DNA of 64,000 nucleotides from NCBI GenBank assembly GCA_020881915.1, contig JAJFPB010000008.1, positions 2,852,001-2,916,000 of the forward strand. Reading direction: 5' to 3'. The translations under genes and the position numbers were made by a program. The stretch comes from Paramyrothecium sp. XJ0827 (lineage: Eukaryota > Ascomycota > Sordariomycetes > Hypocreales > Stachybotryaceae). Shown here piece after piece: positions 48,667 to 59,752 of this stretch (positions are counted from its first letter, which is position 1; each line of letters opens with the position of its first letter). The notes beneath the pieces are model-generated. The model did not search any database, had not been told where the DNA came from, and was given only the letters and a program-made list of their open reading frames with translations.

Positions 48667-49817
48667 TACGGCTCGGAACACTCGTTACGGTCTTGGTGGC
48701 ATACATATGACTCGGTAGCAAACCAGAACGCTCCTCTTCTACAAAAACACGTAGTGTATTCTGTGCACCTACTTTAATACATCCTTATTTCAGTTACAAC
48801 ATCTAGCTGGTTGTGTTGTCCTTCGATAGATTCAAGTCATGAGATAGGCTCTGCACCCAAGACAGCCGCTGAATTAGTCGAGAACGGGTACGGGGGCAAA
48901 GCTGGAAGACTGGCGATTTAGAGAGTCTGCAATCGCGGCTAGATCGTGTTTCTACCCATCACAGCTGCGTACGCCCGACGTCTTGCGGATGCACCGGCCA
49001 GGCTGCGGGGATGTCCAGCTTCGAAAGCTTTGTGGTGATGATCACATGCAGAGTCCTCCTGCATGAGAACCCCAAGCCGGGCCCAAGTCTTTCGCGCTGT
49101 CGCCGGCCTCTCGTTCGTCTACGCACTAATTTGTTACAAGGACAGCCGACATGCCCACGGGGAGGGGACCACGGAGGTGGTGCTTGGAACGTTTCTTCAG
49201 AGATACGACAAATCAAAAGCTTGTTTCCATGCTCCGCGCTCACACACATGACGAACATGCACACTGTGTGAGAGCTGATCTGAGACAAAACGCTCAACCC
49301 GCGATGTCTCCGATTTTCAAGTTTTACTTTTGACTTGTGCAGCCCGAGGAAATCCTCACGTCGAGCCAATGCCACGGCCCACCCCCGGCTTCCATCCAGC
49401 GTGATGGCCCCATCTCCGTCACAGACATCCATCTACAGCTCAAGGGAACGGAGTCTTGGCCTTGGCAGGCATGTTCTGTGACTGCGGAAACTCCGGCATC
49501 CCACCCCAAAATCCCCACCCAGCCCTCGCCGTCAACTCTGGTAAGTATACGCCATCACCAAACCCAAGTGGCCCCATTTCTCGATGTGCACATACACGGT
49601 TCAGTCTTCGGAAAACTTTCCGTGAAACGCTCTCAAGGCGTTATGCTCGAAGGCACTTATGTTCAAACGTGGATGTTTTATATCAACATGCATACTCGAA
49701 CTAGATACGGCATGAATCGATAACAATCAGACGCCCTCAGGATCTGAGCTGATTGCCCCAAAAACGCACATATCGTTATGAGAAGGCCCTGCGCGAAATT
49801 CCGAGGAAAGGGGATCA
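48667..49817. other. intergenic
   Basis: No supported gene. Several overlapping frames at 49011-49720 lack consistent features. Confidence 0.45.
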
Positions 49818-51805
49818 TTACAGGAGCCTGCTGATAGAACCGATATCCCCGCCGTGTCCAACCGTCAGCATACTTTGAGCGAGGTGAATGGTTGGAACAT
49901 GGGCTTCCCAGCTGCTCTCTTGCCTCGGTGTAGGATTCGTAATCAAAATCTTCAGCACAAGACCTCGCGGCTTCATTGCCTGGTGGACGAGGAAAGTAAT
50001 GGCAGTGTGCATATCGTCGGCTCTCGACTCTGTGCCGTACCAAAGGGATCCATCAATGACGATGTATATCATACCGGTAGGGATATTGTCAAGAAGCATT
50101 GTGAAAATCTCAAAAACGGTTGCCATGGGATTCCTTGAGAAAGTCTCGAGAAAGGCGTCGGTGTCGGCTGAGATGGGAAAGCTGGTGTTGCCAAACACTT
50201 GAAGCAGCTGCATGGTGAGGCTGCGCATTAGGCCGTCGGCGCCATTGAAGACAGTGTTGGATGTTGAACGCAGGCCACAGAAGAACTTGAGGCGGATCAA
50301 ACCCGGTGCCGCTAAGGTTTCTGCAATGATCGCAGCAAGGTAGCTGAGAATGGTGAGTGAGTCGTGGCTATTCAAGGCGTTTTCGTCTTGAAGCAGTAGC
50401 ACCCCATTGGACAGTGACTTGAGCCAGTTGATGAAGCCATTATCAGACATTAAGATGCCAATCTGCTCTTGGTTGAAAGCGGTGGGTACAAAGTTGATGG
50501 CAACCTGTTGGTCGACCCTAGCGCTCTCCAGTAGATCCGCTGTCACAAATTGGCCCTCTGGGGTCCGTTGAGTACATAGAAGTTGACTGAGATACGCGCT
50601 TGATATGGATTGCTGGGGGCCCATTTGCCTAAATAGCAAGGTATTCATCTGCATCCACGATCTCTCGTACATGTCGGCCTTGAACTGTTCCAGTTGCGCT
50701 GCGAGAGGAAAACGGTCACATATTAGCATAGACGGAGCGTTGGTGTCTTTTGATAGTCTTACAAGGAAAGTCTCTAACTATCCCAGCGAGCAGGAAGAAG
50801 AGCGCGATAAGAGGGTTTCTGAGGTCCTGGACGTTCTTGTCGATTTTCGCAACGCGCTGCTGGAAGCAGACTGACACAGCATCCTGGAAGGACTCTGAAG
50901 CTTTGCGGATGTTTTCGATGGCCTCGGTCAGTTGCGACGCATAATCTTCTCCTTGGAATACAGCCTTGAAAGACTCCACTATTCGATATCAGCTTTCTTC
51001 TTTTTCCAGTTTCAGCTTGCCATACCAGCACTCGACTTGTCAAGGTAAACCACTGCGTGCTGGACAAACTTGAGAATGGCCATGTAGAGGCCCTCAGACT
51101 TATCCCTCAGTTCTTGGTCATGGCTGTACAGTCTGATCTCGGCCTTTGTGTGAGATATTGTATCGCAGAGGCTGTCCAGCGCTTCCAGGATCTTTTCGCG
51201 AACAGCTTTCTTTCGCCTCGCTGTCTACAGGACATCATGAGCCTGAACACGGGGATAGAGGATGGGTCCACTCACGCTGCACAAGAGCTTCAGCCCACCA
51301 GCCAGAGCAAACGAGTATTCGCCGTTTGGTACGAGCTCAACCAGAAATTCGATGCGGCGAGCCACAGCTCCGCCAGCCCTATCTGCAATCTCGAAGGGGT
51401 TGCGCCAGTTGTAAGCTCTCTTTTCGTGTTTTTCCAAGGCTTTGAAGGCCTTTTCGGCCTCGGGTCGCAGCTCATCCCACGACTTGCAGCTAAAAGCTTC
51501 CGCTGCATCATGGTCGCCTGCCTTTGACAGAAACCCGTTCATGTTCCGGTTAAACTCGGCCACGAATTCGCGGAGTCTTTACGACTCTTCCTGTCAGCTT
51601 CCAGAGAACCACGATTGCCGGATGTAACGTACTCTGCCGAGGGCTGGAGCGGCTCCGGCGGGAGTGGGCTCGGAAGTCGACCTTGGTGGGCAGCATACAG
51701 GGCTCTGGCTTTGTCGAGGGTGCCGGGATCGATTTCCTCTCCACGGTTGGCAAAACCCCCGGCCTCGTTGGTTAATAGGAACTGGGAGACGGGACTTAGG
51801 TCCAT
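49818..51805 (-). CDS. nSTAND-like protein with degenerate P-loop
   Basis: A multi-exon gene. Clear joins are 51209-51026, 50978-50763 and 50698-49818, with GT-AG introns of 66, 47 and 64 nt; the upstream exon ends at 51276. The first half is helical (EFVAEFNRNMNGFLSKAGDHDAAE) and resembles an N-terminal domain found in many fungal NACHT-like proteins. The second half has FFCGLRSTSN...GLMRSLTMQLL and IYIVIDGSLWY, typical of a fungal NTPase-like family, but the usual GKS of Walker A is absent (VLLLQDENALNSHDS). The first exon's frame (from ATG 51805) and the next block do not join with a good intron; a one-base shift near 51590 would join them. It is divergent from the AAA+ gene. Function unknown, possibly signalling. 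Confidence 0.65.
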
Positions 51806-52299
51806 GGCTGTTGAGTTGGAGATGCTCGGTCGCCGAGCATGGAGGGTTCCGCTTCCAAGTTTAAGTAACTCGTGACTCAGGCGAGGCAGAGCGTCTGCGT
51901 GGTGCAGGATTGACCAGCTGCGTCCTGCAAAGTGCAAGGGTGGGTGGGCTGTTTTGTCTGTTGATTGGGCATTTTCGCAGACTATCGACAAACGAGCATT
52001 GAGGAGGGGCGAGAGTTACAAGACCATCCTTGAGGACAAGCGCAAGGCTGCGTATTGATTGGATCAGAACCTCTGCCATAGGGGAGCGCTTACTGCAGCT
52101 GTACGGTGGTATCCAGAGGAAATGTGTCCGGATTGAACAATACACCCCCTTCCTCAGCTGAGATCAGGCTGAGACTGCTGCGGGATAACAAGGATCCTAT
52201 ACCCCACGCGAATTTCAAACTTGCTCTATCCATTGTAAAATTCGCTCATCGCTCTCAAATTCACCCAAAATCACCAAGACTTTGGGTGAAGTCGGCATC
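51806..52299. promoter_or_regulatory. divergent promoter of the nSTAND-like and AAA+ genes
   Basis: 494 bp between two divergent starts. It ends with a perfect inverted repeat just before the AAA+ start codon. Confidence 0.6.
52260..52290 (+). repeat. perfect 10-bp inverted repeat next to start codon
   Basis: TTCACCCAAA, an 11-base spacer, then TTTGGGTGAA, ending 9 bases before the ATG at 52300. In RNA it would be a stable stem-loop in the 5' leader; in DNA it could be a dimer binding site. Confidence 0.75.
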
Positions 52300-55200
52300 A
52301 TGAAGCAAAAGCAGGCCCGGAACTTGCTGTACCGGTCGTCCATGACGATATGGAAGCAGTATCAGCAGCTCCTCGATCCAGACTCCGAAATGACGGACAA
52401 GATTGAGGAGCTTAGTGCTTCATTGGAGGCCGAACTTGAGAAAATTCAGCTGTTGAGGTTAACCGTCTCGCAGGGAGACCTGGAATCAGGATCGAGTACA
52501 GAGGATGAATCCAAATCCGAAACTACCAACGTCAAGAAAATAGTCTTTCGCACCAAGCCGCAGCTTGAGTTTGTGCCGTGGAAGGAGGCCGCTAGTCTCT
52601 CAAGCCCGGCGACGGAACACGTCACGATTCAAATCCCTTCAAGCCAACCGACCGCGGATGACCTCAACAAGCGTAAAGGCGGCCAGCCAAAAACCCGCCG
52701 CAAGGAACCAGAAGTGGACATGGAAGCTTCTGCGAACAAGAACGTCAGAGAGTTCAAGCGAGGTGGTATGTTAAACAACGACACTCCACTGGAGGAGCTC
52801 CCGGATCTCATCCGCATTTGTTCGCAACAACTCGGCATCTTTATCGACTACAACATTCACGACTCGACGCTCAACTGGAGCTCGTATCAGAGGACCCCTT
52901 ACATCATTTCACGCCCGTTCAAGATCCTGGTGGAAAAGGACAAGGAAATCCGGCGCGCCTTGTCTGAGCTGGAACAGGTCCGCTGCGAGCGCTCCCCTAG
53001 CGTGACGGAAAACGAACACGACCTGGCGTGGCGTGAAGACATACCCGCGGATGATATTCCTGCAGCGATTATAGATCCTCAGACTCTCACCGACAGACGG
53101 CTGACGGGGCTGATCAAAGAGATGCGGGTGCTCGTCCAGTTCATGGACGGCTACATCAAGCCGACCCTGAACATTGCCAGCATGAATCAAGTATACTTTT
53201 CCGACTTGTGGTTTCTCTTCCCCGCGCGCTCGCTCGTCTACGTCCGCGACAAAAAGGTCCCCCACAAGATATGGAAGGTAATTCAGCGCAGCGGAGGGAC
53301 CAGCGTAGAGACGGAGCATCCAGGCTACCAGGTAAACCGAGCACTGCTCCGCGATCCGTTCATTATCGACTGTTTCCACCTCGATTACGACGGCACACGC
53401 TACGTCCACACCTACAAGTCCATCCATATCGACCCGTACGACGGCCTCCAGCCAGTGCTGGCGCTTCCCGTGGTCCCCGTGCAGGGGGCGGAGAGGTCCG
53501 GGGCCATCGACCGCCAGGGGCTGGCCGCCCGAGGTGCCGAGTTTGTCAGATGCACGCAGCCGAGCCACAAGATTTACGCGGGGCGCAACCAGGTCCTCCG
53601 CCCGGACGGAACGAAGCTTCACGACAAGAACTCGGACGATATCCCGGAGAACGCCACCCGGTACGCCGAGTGGATCGACAGCGATGTCATGGTCGACTTT
53701 GAGCGGGCCCTGCAGGAGATGCCCGGGTGGCGACCGGGTGTCAATGAGTTGACTCTGTACAAGGCCCCCTCCGGCCGAAGAAACTTTAATGGCGAGGACT
53801 TGGACGCGGAGTGGGACTCTCGACTCTCGGGAGAGGTGTTGTTCGAAGAGCGGGAGAAGCTGCAGCGGTGGGAAAAGGAGCGCAGCAGTCCGACGGAGGA
53901 GGGGGATCTGCTACTGCTCCCAGAGAGGGTCTTTGCCTTTGTGTTTCGCACCAGGAAATGGGGTAAGTTGACGCTTGAAGCAAACGTGGTATCCCGGCTG
54001 ACGTCGTGAAGCTTGTCTCCAAATCGGCAAGGACAATGACGGGGACGAGATGCTCCGCAACAAGACGAATCGCACTGAGACGTGGAGCAGCCTGCAGCTG
54101 CCCGATGGCCACAAGCGATTGGTGCAGTCGCTTATCGAGTCGCATTCGTCACGAAAGGGCCAGCGTAATTTTCACTTTGATCTCGTCCGATCCAAAGGCA
54201 TGGAATAAGTCTGCTTCAACAGGGCTGGGTAGACAGCTAACAGATCCTGCAGGCAAGGGAGTCACGATTCTCCTCCATGGTGTTCCAGGCGTAGGCAAGA
54301 CATCAACAGCCGGTAGGACGGGAGTCTCAACTTGTGAAGGATGGCAACTGACGGGACACAGAATGCGCTGCAGAAGCAAACCACCGGCCGCTGCTCCCCA
54401 TCACATGCGGTGCGTACGTGATTCCTCCTCGTCCCTCCAGAGCTGACCAGAGCAGGTGATCTCGGAGCTTCGCCCAAAGAGGTGGAGACGAAGCTCGAAG
54501 AGGCTTTCCAGCTTGCGCAGCTGTGGGATTGCGTCTTGCTCCTAGACGAGGCCGACATTTTCCTCGCCCAGCGAAGTGAAAACGACATTGCGCGAAACGC
54601 ATTGGTCTCTGGTGAGTTGCCGTTGCCCCGCGTTGAAGCCTGAGTCCACGACCAACACATTCGCAGTGTTCCTCCGTGTCCTCGAGTACTACGAGGGCAT
54701 CCTCTTCCTCACCACCAACCGCGTCGGCGTGTTCGACGAGGCCTTCAAGTCGCGCATCCACATATCGCTCTACTACCCGCCCCTCGAGTGGAAGTACGCC
54801 GAGAAGATCTGGCGCACGCACGTCCGCAAGCTTGTCGCGAGCAAAATGGTCGACATTGACGAGGACGACATCCTCGAGTACGCTGAGGCGTTCTTCGAGA
54901 AGCAAAACGCAAAAGGGTCCCGCATCGGCCCCGTGTGGAACGGCCGGCAGATCCGCAACGCCTTCCAGAGCGTGGTGGCGCTCGCGGGCCACAAGTGCGC
55001 GGGCAACGAGCGGGTCAGGATCGAGAGGGAGCACTTTGACCGCGTGTCCAAGGTGTCCAACGAGTTCAACCACTACATCTGGAGCATCAAGCAGCAGACG
55101 GACTCGGACAAGGCGTCGCGGTGGGGGTTCCGGTACGACGGGTACCAGGCCGATGAGGCGGTGTATATGAAGCCGCCGCAGCAGGAGAGTCCGTCGATGT

Positions 55201-55538
55201 TTGGCAACGGTGCCTTTAGGCCGAGCTACTCGTTTGGCAATGGTAATTCCTTTCCAAGCTTTCCCCAGCAGCCGCGGCAGGGCTTTCCACAGCAGCAGCA
55301 GGGATTTCCCCAACAGCAGCAGACCTTTCCACAGCATAACGGGTTCGCGGGCAACATGGGACCACAGCAAGGCGTGTTTCCCGTGCATCAGGCGCAGCCG
55401 GTCGCGATGCAAGCGCATAACGTTCAAGCAGTACAGCCACAGCAGCAACAACAGCAACATCCGGGGTTCCAGCAGGGGTTGATGCCAGGCATGGTCGATA
55501 TGCGGAGCAGCTCACCACAGCCGGGAGTATCGATGTAA
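52300..55538 (+). CDS. fungal AAA+ ATPase with Gln-rich tail
   Basis: Six exons (52300-53962, 54012-54197, 54253-54312, 54362-54409, 54456-54611, 54667-55538) sum exactly to 994 codons plus stop. The first 550 residues are a coiled-coil start (LSASLEAELEKIQLL) and a conserved fungal region before the ATPase. The AAA+ core has Walker A HGVPGVGKTS, Walker B CVLLLDEADIFLA, TTNR sensor 1 and an Arg-finger region FKSRIHISLYY. The C-terminal about 120 residues are rich in Gln, Pro, Phe and Gly (GFPQQQQ repeats). Intron 2 (54198-54252) starts with GC rather than GT. This ATPase type is common in ascomycetes; substrates are unknown. It is divergent from the nSTAND-like gene. Confidence 0.85.
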
Positions 55539-57950
55539 GGTTGGTAATTAACAAGGCAAAGCGCAGAGATCAAGCTTGATCTCTTGATTATTGTTTGTAA
55601 TATGGTCCTGGCGTTTGTTTGGCAGCCCTTGGACAACCCACGGGGAGTGTAAACTGACTGATGGCTCTCCTACTAAGATCCCATTCCTCGACCCATATAT
55701 TCTCTGAATCGTCCTGGCCTAACCAAGAGGCTTCATACCACACTGACCCACCATATCTGACCTACTTCCTCCTTAAGTTGCTAAACTTAAACTCTATCTT
55801 TTTCTCACCATCCTATAAGCCCCTTGCTCCCAAGCCAACATCTGCTCATTGTGCCCAGGTATCATCTTTGGAATAAAAGTTTAGCCACCTAACTTTAAAG
55901 TAGATCCTCTGGCCAATCCGTCCTTTGCTAACAATATCTTTGACTTCAAAGTCAGTCCTCTCGATATGATCTTGATTAGGTGGGGTATCAGCTGCATTTA
56001 TGACCTCCAGGATATCAGTACCCAATTAATCATTGGTATGGACGAATCTCTCCTCAGAGGGACTTTCTTCGTACTTAATAATAGTTGACCTTAAATATTG
56101 TTTCCCCTCCGATTCGTATCTCAATTGCCTACAGCTGGGTTTCAGGTCGCCCTCGCTGAGTCAAATATAATCGAACTTTATTATCTTTGACTGGAGTTCG
56201 ATGCTTTCTTCTTTCGTTATTATTGTGGAATTCAAGATCTCAGGACCTATTAGAGTATCCCCACTAAGGGCTATTAAGTAGCTACTGCTTCTTAAATGCA
56301 TCTTTTCTTCTAAAATAATTTCTTTACTAGCAGATAGCTTATATCTCTTCCTCAATTACTTGCCCATAGTTTCCACTAATTTATTAAAAAACACATCCTT
56401 CATCTCATATTCACCTTCTATTCTATGCTCGGCCTTGAATCGCTATCATTTGCAGGTCGTAGATTTTTCTTCGCTTGCCCCTTTCATCGTCCTAAGAGGT
56501 CTAAAGGGTTTTAGCGGTTCTGGCCTATCTAGGCCATAGATGTCTTGTAGGTAGAACTCTTAGTCTAGGACTAATTTAAACTCTCCGGGGCATTTGGGCT
56601 TGGGATTTATACAACAGAGAGTTCCTATTTAACCATGTCATTTCAGTCTCAAATCATCCATGTATTTGCGCATATGGGCCGGCCAAGGTACTCTGCAGAT
56701 AAAGTGCTTCATTCTATTTCCCGGTAGAAGAGACCTATTAGCCATACAGAAGGGGCAGTAGCCTAGGTTCGCCAAGACTCCCACGCAAACCAAGTAGTCG
56801 AAATACACTAGCAATCCGCTTGCTTCTTGGCAATGTTGGTCGCAGTGCTCGTCCCATTCTAACACCAAGAACCACATATATCACATGTTGCAAATAAAGC
56901 AGAACTTAGTGCTACATTTCTCCTTATCGCATTTATAAACATGTTCCCAATCGTAATGGCCTTTTTATCGTAGCCCTAATTATCGCATTGGCATTTATCA
57001 TATCCTAGTCCTGGCCTCAACGCGACTTCAGCTCATTGTTGTTGTAGCTTGACTATATCTTCTAGTATAAAAAGCCCCAGCTCGCTTCTCATGGTTCCTT
57101 CTTAAAAAAGTTTCTTGCCAGTCGATCTCTTTCTGGCATCGCGAATCTGATACAATTGAAGATTTAGTGCTGATATTCCTGCTGAGCATCCAGATCATAG
57201 GGCTGGGTCCTCTGCCATTCCTGAAGGGATAACTTCCACACAGCTCGTTTTTAACTGAGAAGTTGCCGTAGTTGCTCTCCGCAATTGGAGCCCATATTTG
57301 ATTGCAAGATAATGATCTTCTCTTATAAATCCAGGTATTTGAGACTATTCTGAAGTTTATACTTGTGACGACCGGGCCTGAACCTAAGTACAGGGTAGGT
57401 AGTTTTTGCGGTTTATTATCTAACGCAGGGAACGGGGTTCCCTCTTGAAGCAATGGGTCACTTGTCACTAGTCTATAAGACCTCGTCTCTAGAAGCTGGT
57501 CAGAGGATATCTCGGGGACTGTATGGTATTGATAGCTGGTAGGTTCTAGTCAAGTTACAATGTGCGGAACCTCCCATCTATATAGGTTAGTTTGTTGCCG
57601 GATCGCTGGATCACGGTGTAGTCGTGATCCATCGATTTGTGTTTAGATCACGGTGTAGTTGTGATCCAGTGATCTATTACTATTGTCTTTCCATTTCGGG
57701 CCTCATTGTTTTTTACCGCGTATTAGCTACAAACAACTTTTTAGTCAAGAAATGCGAATCACGCAAAGGAAGTTTCGTAGAGCCTTTGTGAATCTGCTTG
57801 CTTGGCACGCAATGAAAAAGGTGCCATCAAGAAATGTCTGCGTAGTTGACGCATCCATAGCAAGAAGCGCTTGAAATAATTGGTCTAGGAGATCAACATC
57901 TGTTCCCGTTTCATTGTCCCCAATTTTTGTTGCCCTCCAGCTTGCCCAAC
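55539..57950. repeat. AT-rich degraded repeat island
   Basis: A 2.4-kb tract visibly richer in A/T than its neighbours, with many TAG/TAA in all frames, which suggests an old mobile element mutated by repeat-induced point mutation. Minus-strand frames at 56638-56877 (WDEHCDQHCQEAS...GYCPFCMANRSLLPGNRMKHF) and 57028-57468 keep coding-like text. The Cys/His pattern recalls a segment of repetitive fungal FluG-domain/zinc-finger proteins. I infer a decayed transposon-like element. Confidence 0.5.
57608..57670 (+). repeat. duplicated hairpin
   Basis: GGATCACG-GTGTAGT-CGTGATCC at 57608-57630, and a second copy with one base changed at about 57645-57669. Each is self-complementary at its ends. Confidence 0.75.
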
Positions 57951-57954
57951 ATGT

Positions 57955-58620
57955 CCACCGCTGAAATGGGTCCTAAAGGCGCTTGCGCCATGGAAGCTCC
58001 ATGGCACCGCCGATTCCATTGTCTTAAGCGTCAAGGCTAATGAGCTTCCGGAACTCGCATACTCGCCCCTAGAAGCGTCTTCTTATCTTGGCAGTCCTGA
58101 ATCAGGAAAGTTCTTGGGAGGCACTGTGGCCATTCAAATCATACGGTATACAGATAGTCCCGTGGGATCGTATGATGAGCTGGTCATAACACCTGGCCAA
58201 TTTGAGTATCAACTCTTGAAAATGGCACGCTCGTGACCAAGAAGAGTCTGAGAACAACCCGGATCTATGCATTGCAAAAGCATACTGCTTGGAATGGCCG
58301 TGCAAGTGAGTGAGCATTTCTGTCCCTCTCTTTCACCCGGGCTAATCCCACTTCGTTGTGTCAACAACGCAGATTGGAACATATGTAAGTATCTAGCAAT
58401 ATTCGACTTTACGGACTTGCCAGGCGGCGGATACCACGTGAAAGTCTTCCCCCATGACACTACGGGCGACCCGGAGGAGACAAGCCCTCATACAGTCCCA
58501 TTCTTCCAAGCTACAGTCAGCCCCAAAATCGCATAGACGCCTTCGTTTCAGCTGGAGTTTGCTTGGCTCCGGGTGTTCGGCATCGAGACAAGATCAGCGC
58601 ACCCACCCCTGCCGGGAAAG
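57955..58620 (+). pseudogene. decayed acetoacetate-decarboxylase-like gene
   Basis: One frame carries PWKLHGTADS, LAYSPLEASSYLGSPESGKFLGG and RYTDSPVGSYDELVITPGQFEY, conserved in fungal proteins of the acetoacetate-decarboxylase fold. At about 58215 the frame breaks; the continuation ENGTLVTKKSLRTTRIYALQ lies in another frame. It then crosses an intron (58306-58372) to NWNICKY and VKVFPHDTTGDPEE. An in-frame TAG at 58534-58536 interrupts the end, after which the C-terminal FGIETRSAHPPLPG is still readable. No in-frame ATG precedes the first block. A frameshift, a stop and no start together argue for a pseudogene beside the repeat island. Confidence 0.65.
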
Positions 58621-59382
58621 ATAACAGCACAGTGTGAAATAGCCAGTACAGACCGCTGGTGCTTGAGTGATGGTAGCATCAAAGTGTGGACCACCATCGC
58701 CTGGGTGGATCTGAGCATGCGCGACGATCATGGGACACTCCAGGGCGATTTTGAAAACTTTTGGCCTGGCTTGAAGCGCTGGCATTATTGTGTCCGAGTG
58801 GCGAATGGTTCTCTCGTGTCCAGACTGTCCGTACAGAAGAGAAATGTATCCTTGTAAAGGCAAAGGAAAAGTCACAACCAACTCCGCAATCCTCCAATCC
58901 TGGCGCCCTTCCAATGTGATCTTCACCAGCCTGGGCTTGCACGTGGCCCAAAGTGTCACCCAACGGTCCTTAGCGTCATTGATTCCAAAGCTCACGCCCG
59001 TCAAATACCAAGTGGCATTGGCGGTCGTACTGTCGACGAGATTGATTTCTTGGGAAATAACAGCATGCTGGGTCTTCAAAATCTTGGTGCTGTCTTGGAA
59101 CATTTTTGTGAGGGTGGAGATTCCGTCCAGTGGTCCGGGAGGTCCGGGATACATCGCTTGGACATTGGAGGTGAAGGCGCTGGCAAAAAGGGCCCAATCT
59201 TTGAGTTCCAGGCCAAAATAGTACCGCGCCATGCAGTTGCGGATGAGTTCGTGATCTGGGGATTTTACGTAAATTACCATGACATTCTGGAATGGAGTAG
59301 GCTGCTTCGAGTATGGCAAAGTGATGAAGGCGTCACAGCCATGACATCTCCTAACAGCAGCAGGCTCGCAAGGCATGACCAA
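58594..59382 (-). CDS. SnoaL-like domain protein
   Basis: The core HELIRNCMARYYFGLELKDWALFASAFTSNV, the segment TKILKTQHAVISQEINLVDSTTANATWYLTGV and DWRIAELVVTF match the SnoaL-like cone fold (about 130 residues), whose members are small-molecule hydrolases, isomerases or dehydratases, or have no known activity. Start is uncertain: the inner ATG at 59280 (MVIYVKSPDHELIRN) would give a more usual N-terminus than 59382, and an intron is possible between them. The last about 85 residues have no SnoaL character and overlap the relic next door, so the true end may lie upstream, possibly after an intron. Confidence 0.6.
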   Translation of the reverse strand: MVMPCEPAAVRRCHGCDAFITLPYSKQPTPFQNVMVIYVKSPDHELIRNCMARYYFGLELKDWALFASAFTSNVQAMYPGPPGPLDGISTLTKMFQDSTKILKTQHAVISQEINLVDSTTANATWYLTGVSFGINDAKDRWVTLWATCKPRLVKITLEGRQDWRIAELVVTFPLPLQGYISLLYGQSGHERTIRHSDTIMPALQARPKVFKIALECPMIVAHAQIHPGDGGPHFDATITQAPAVCTGYFTLCCYLSRQGWVR

Positions 59383-59752
59383 TGTCTACTGACACATATC
59401 ACATCACCATCCGGAACCTAATGTATTTTATGCGACAAGGTGACTTACTACGAAAGACAAAAGACAGCAGAACATCATACATGGGTCTGGGAGAATTCCA
59501 AGATGCGCTGAATTGTTAATGCCTTCACAAAATCAAGTCTAAAATTGGTTGATTTCACTACAGGCTATTTGAAGAAACTGTGGGTAAGCGCCTTGACTTC
59601 TATTTACGAGCTTTATTGAAAGTCTTCCAAAGCCATCAATACATCTGTCCAAGTCGCCCTGATCCAAATTTCATCTCCTCCTGAGCGAAGCAAGGCCGGA
59701 CGAGCCTTTGGTTGGCAAACACGAAACGGTTGAAGAGAGAAAAAGATCCATA
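59383..59752. other. intergenic, divergent
   Basis: 370 bp between the SnoaL-like and Fmp52-like starts. No feature is supported. Confidence 0.5.
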
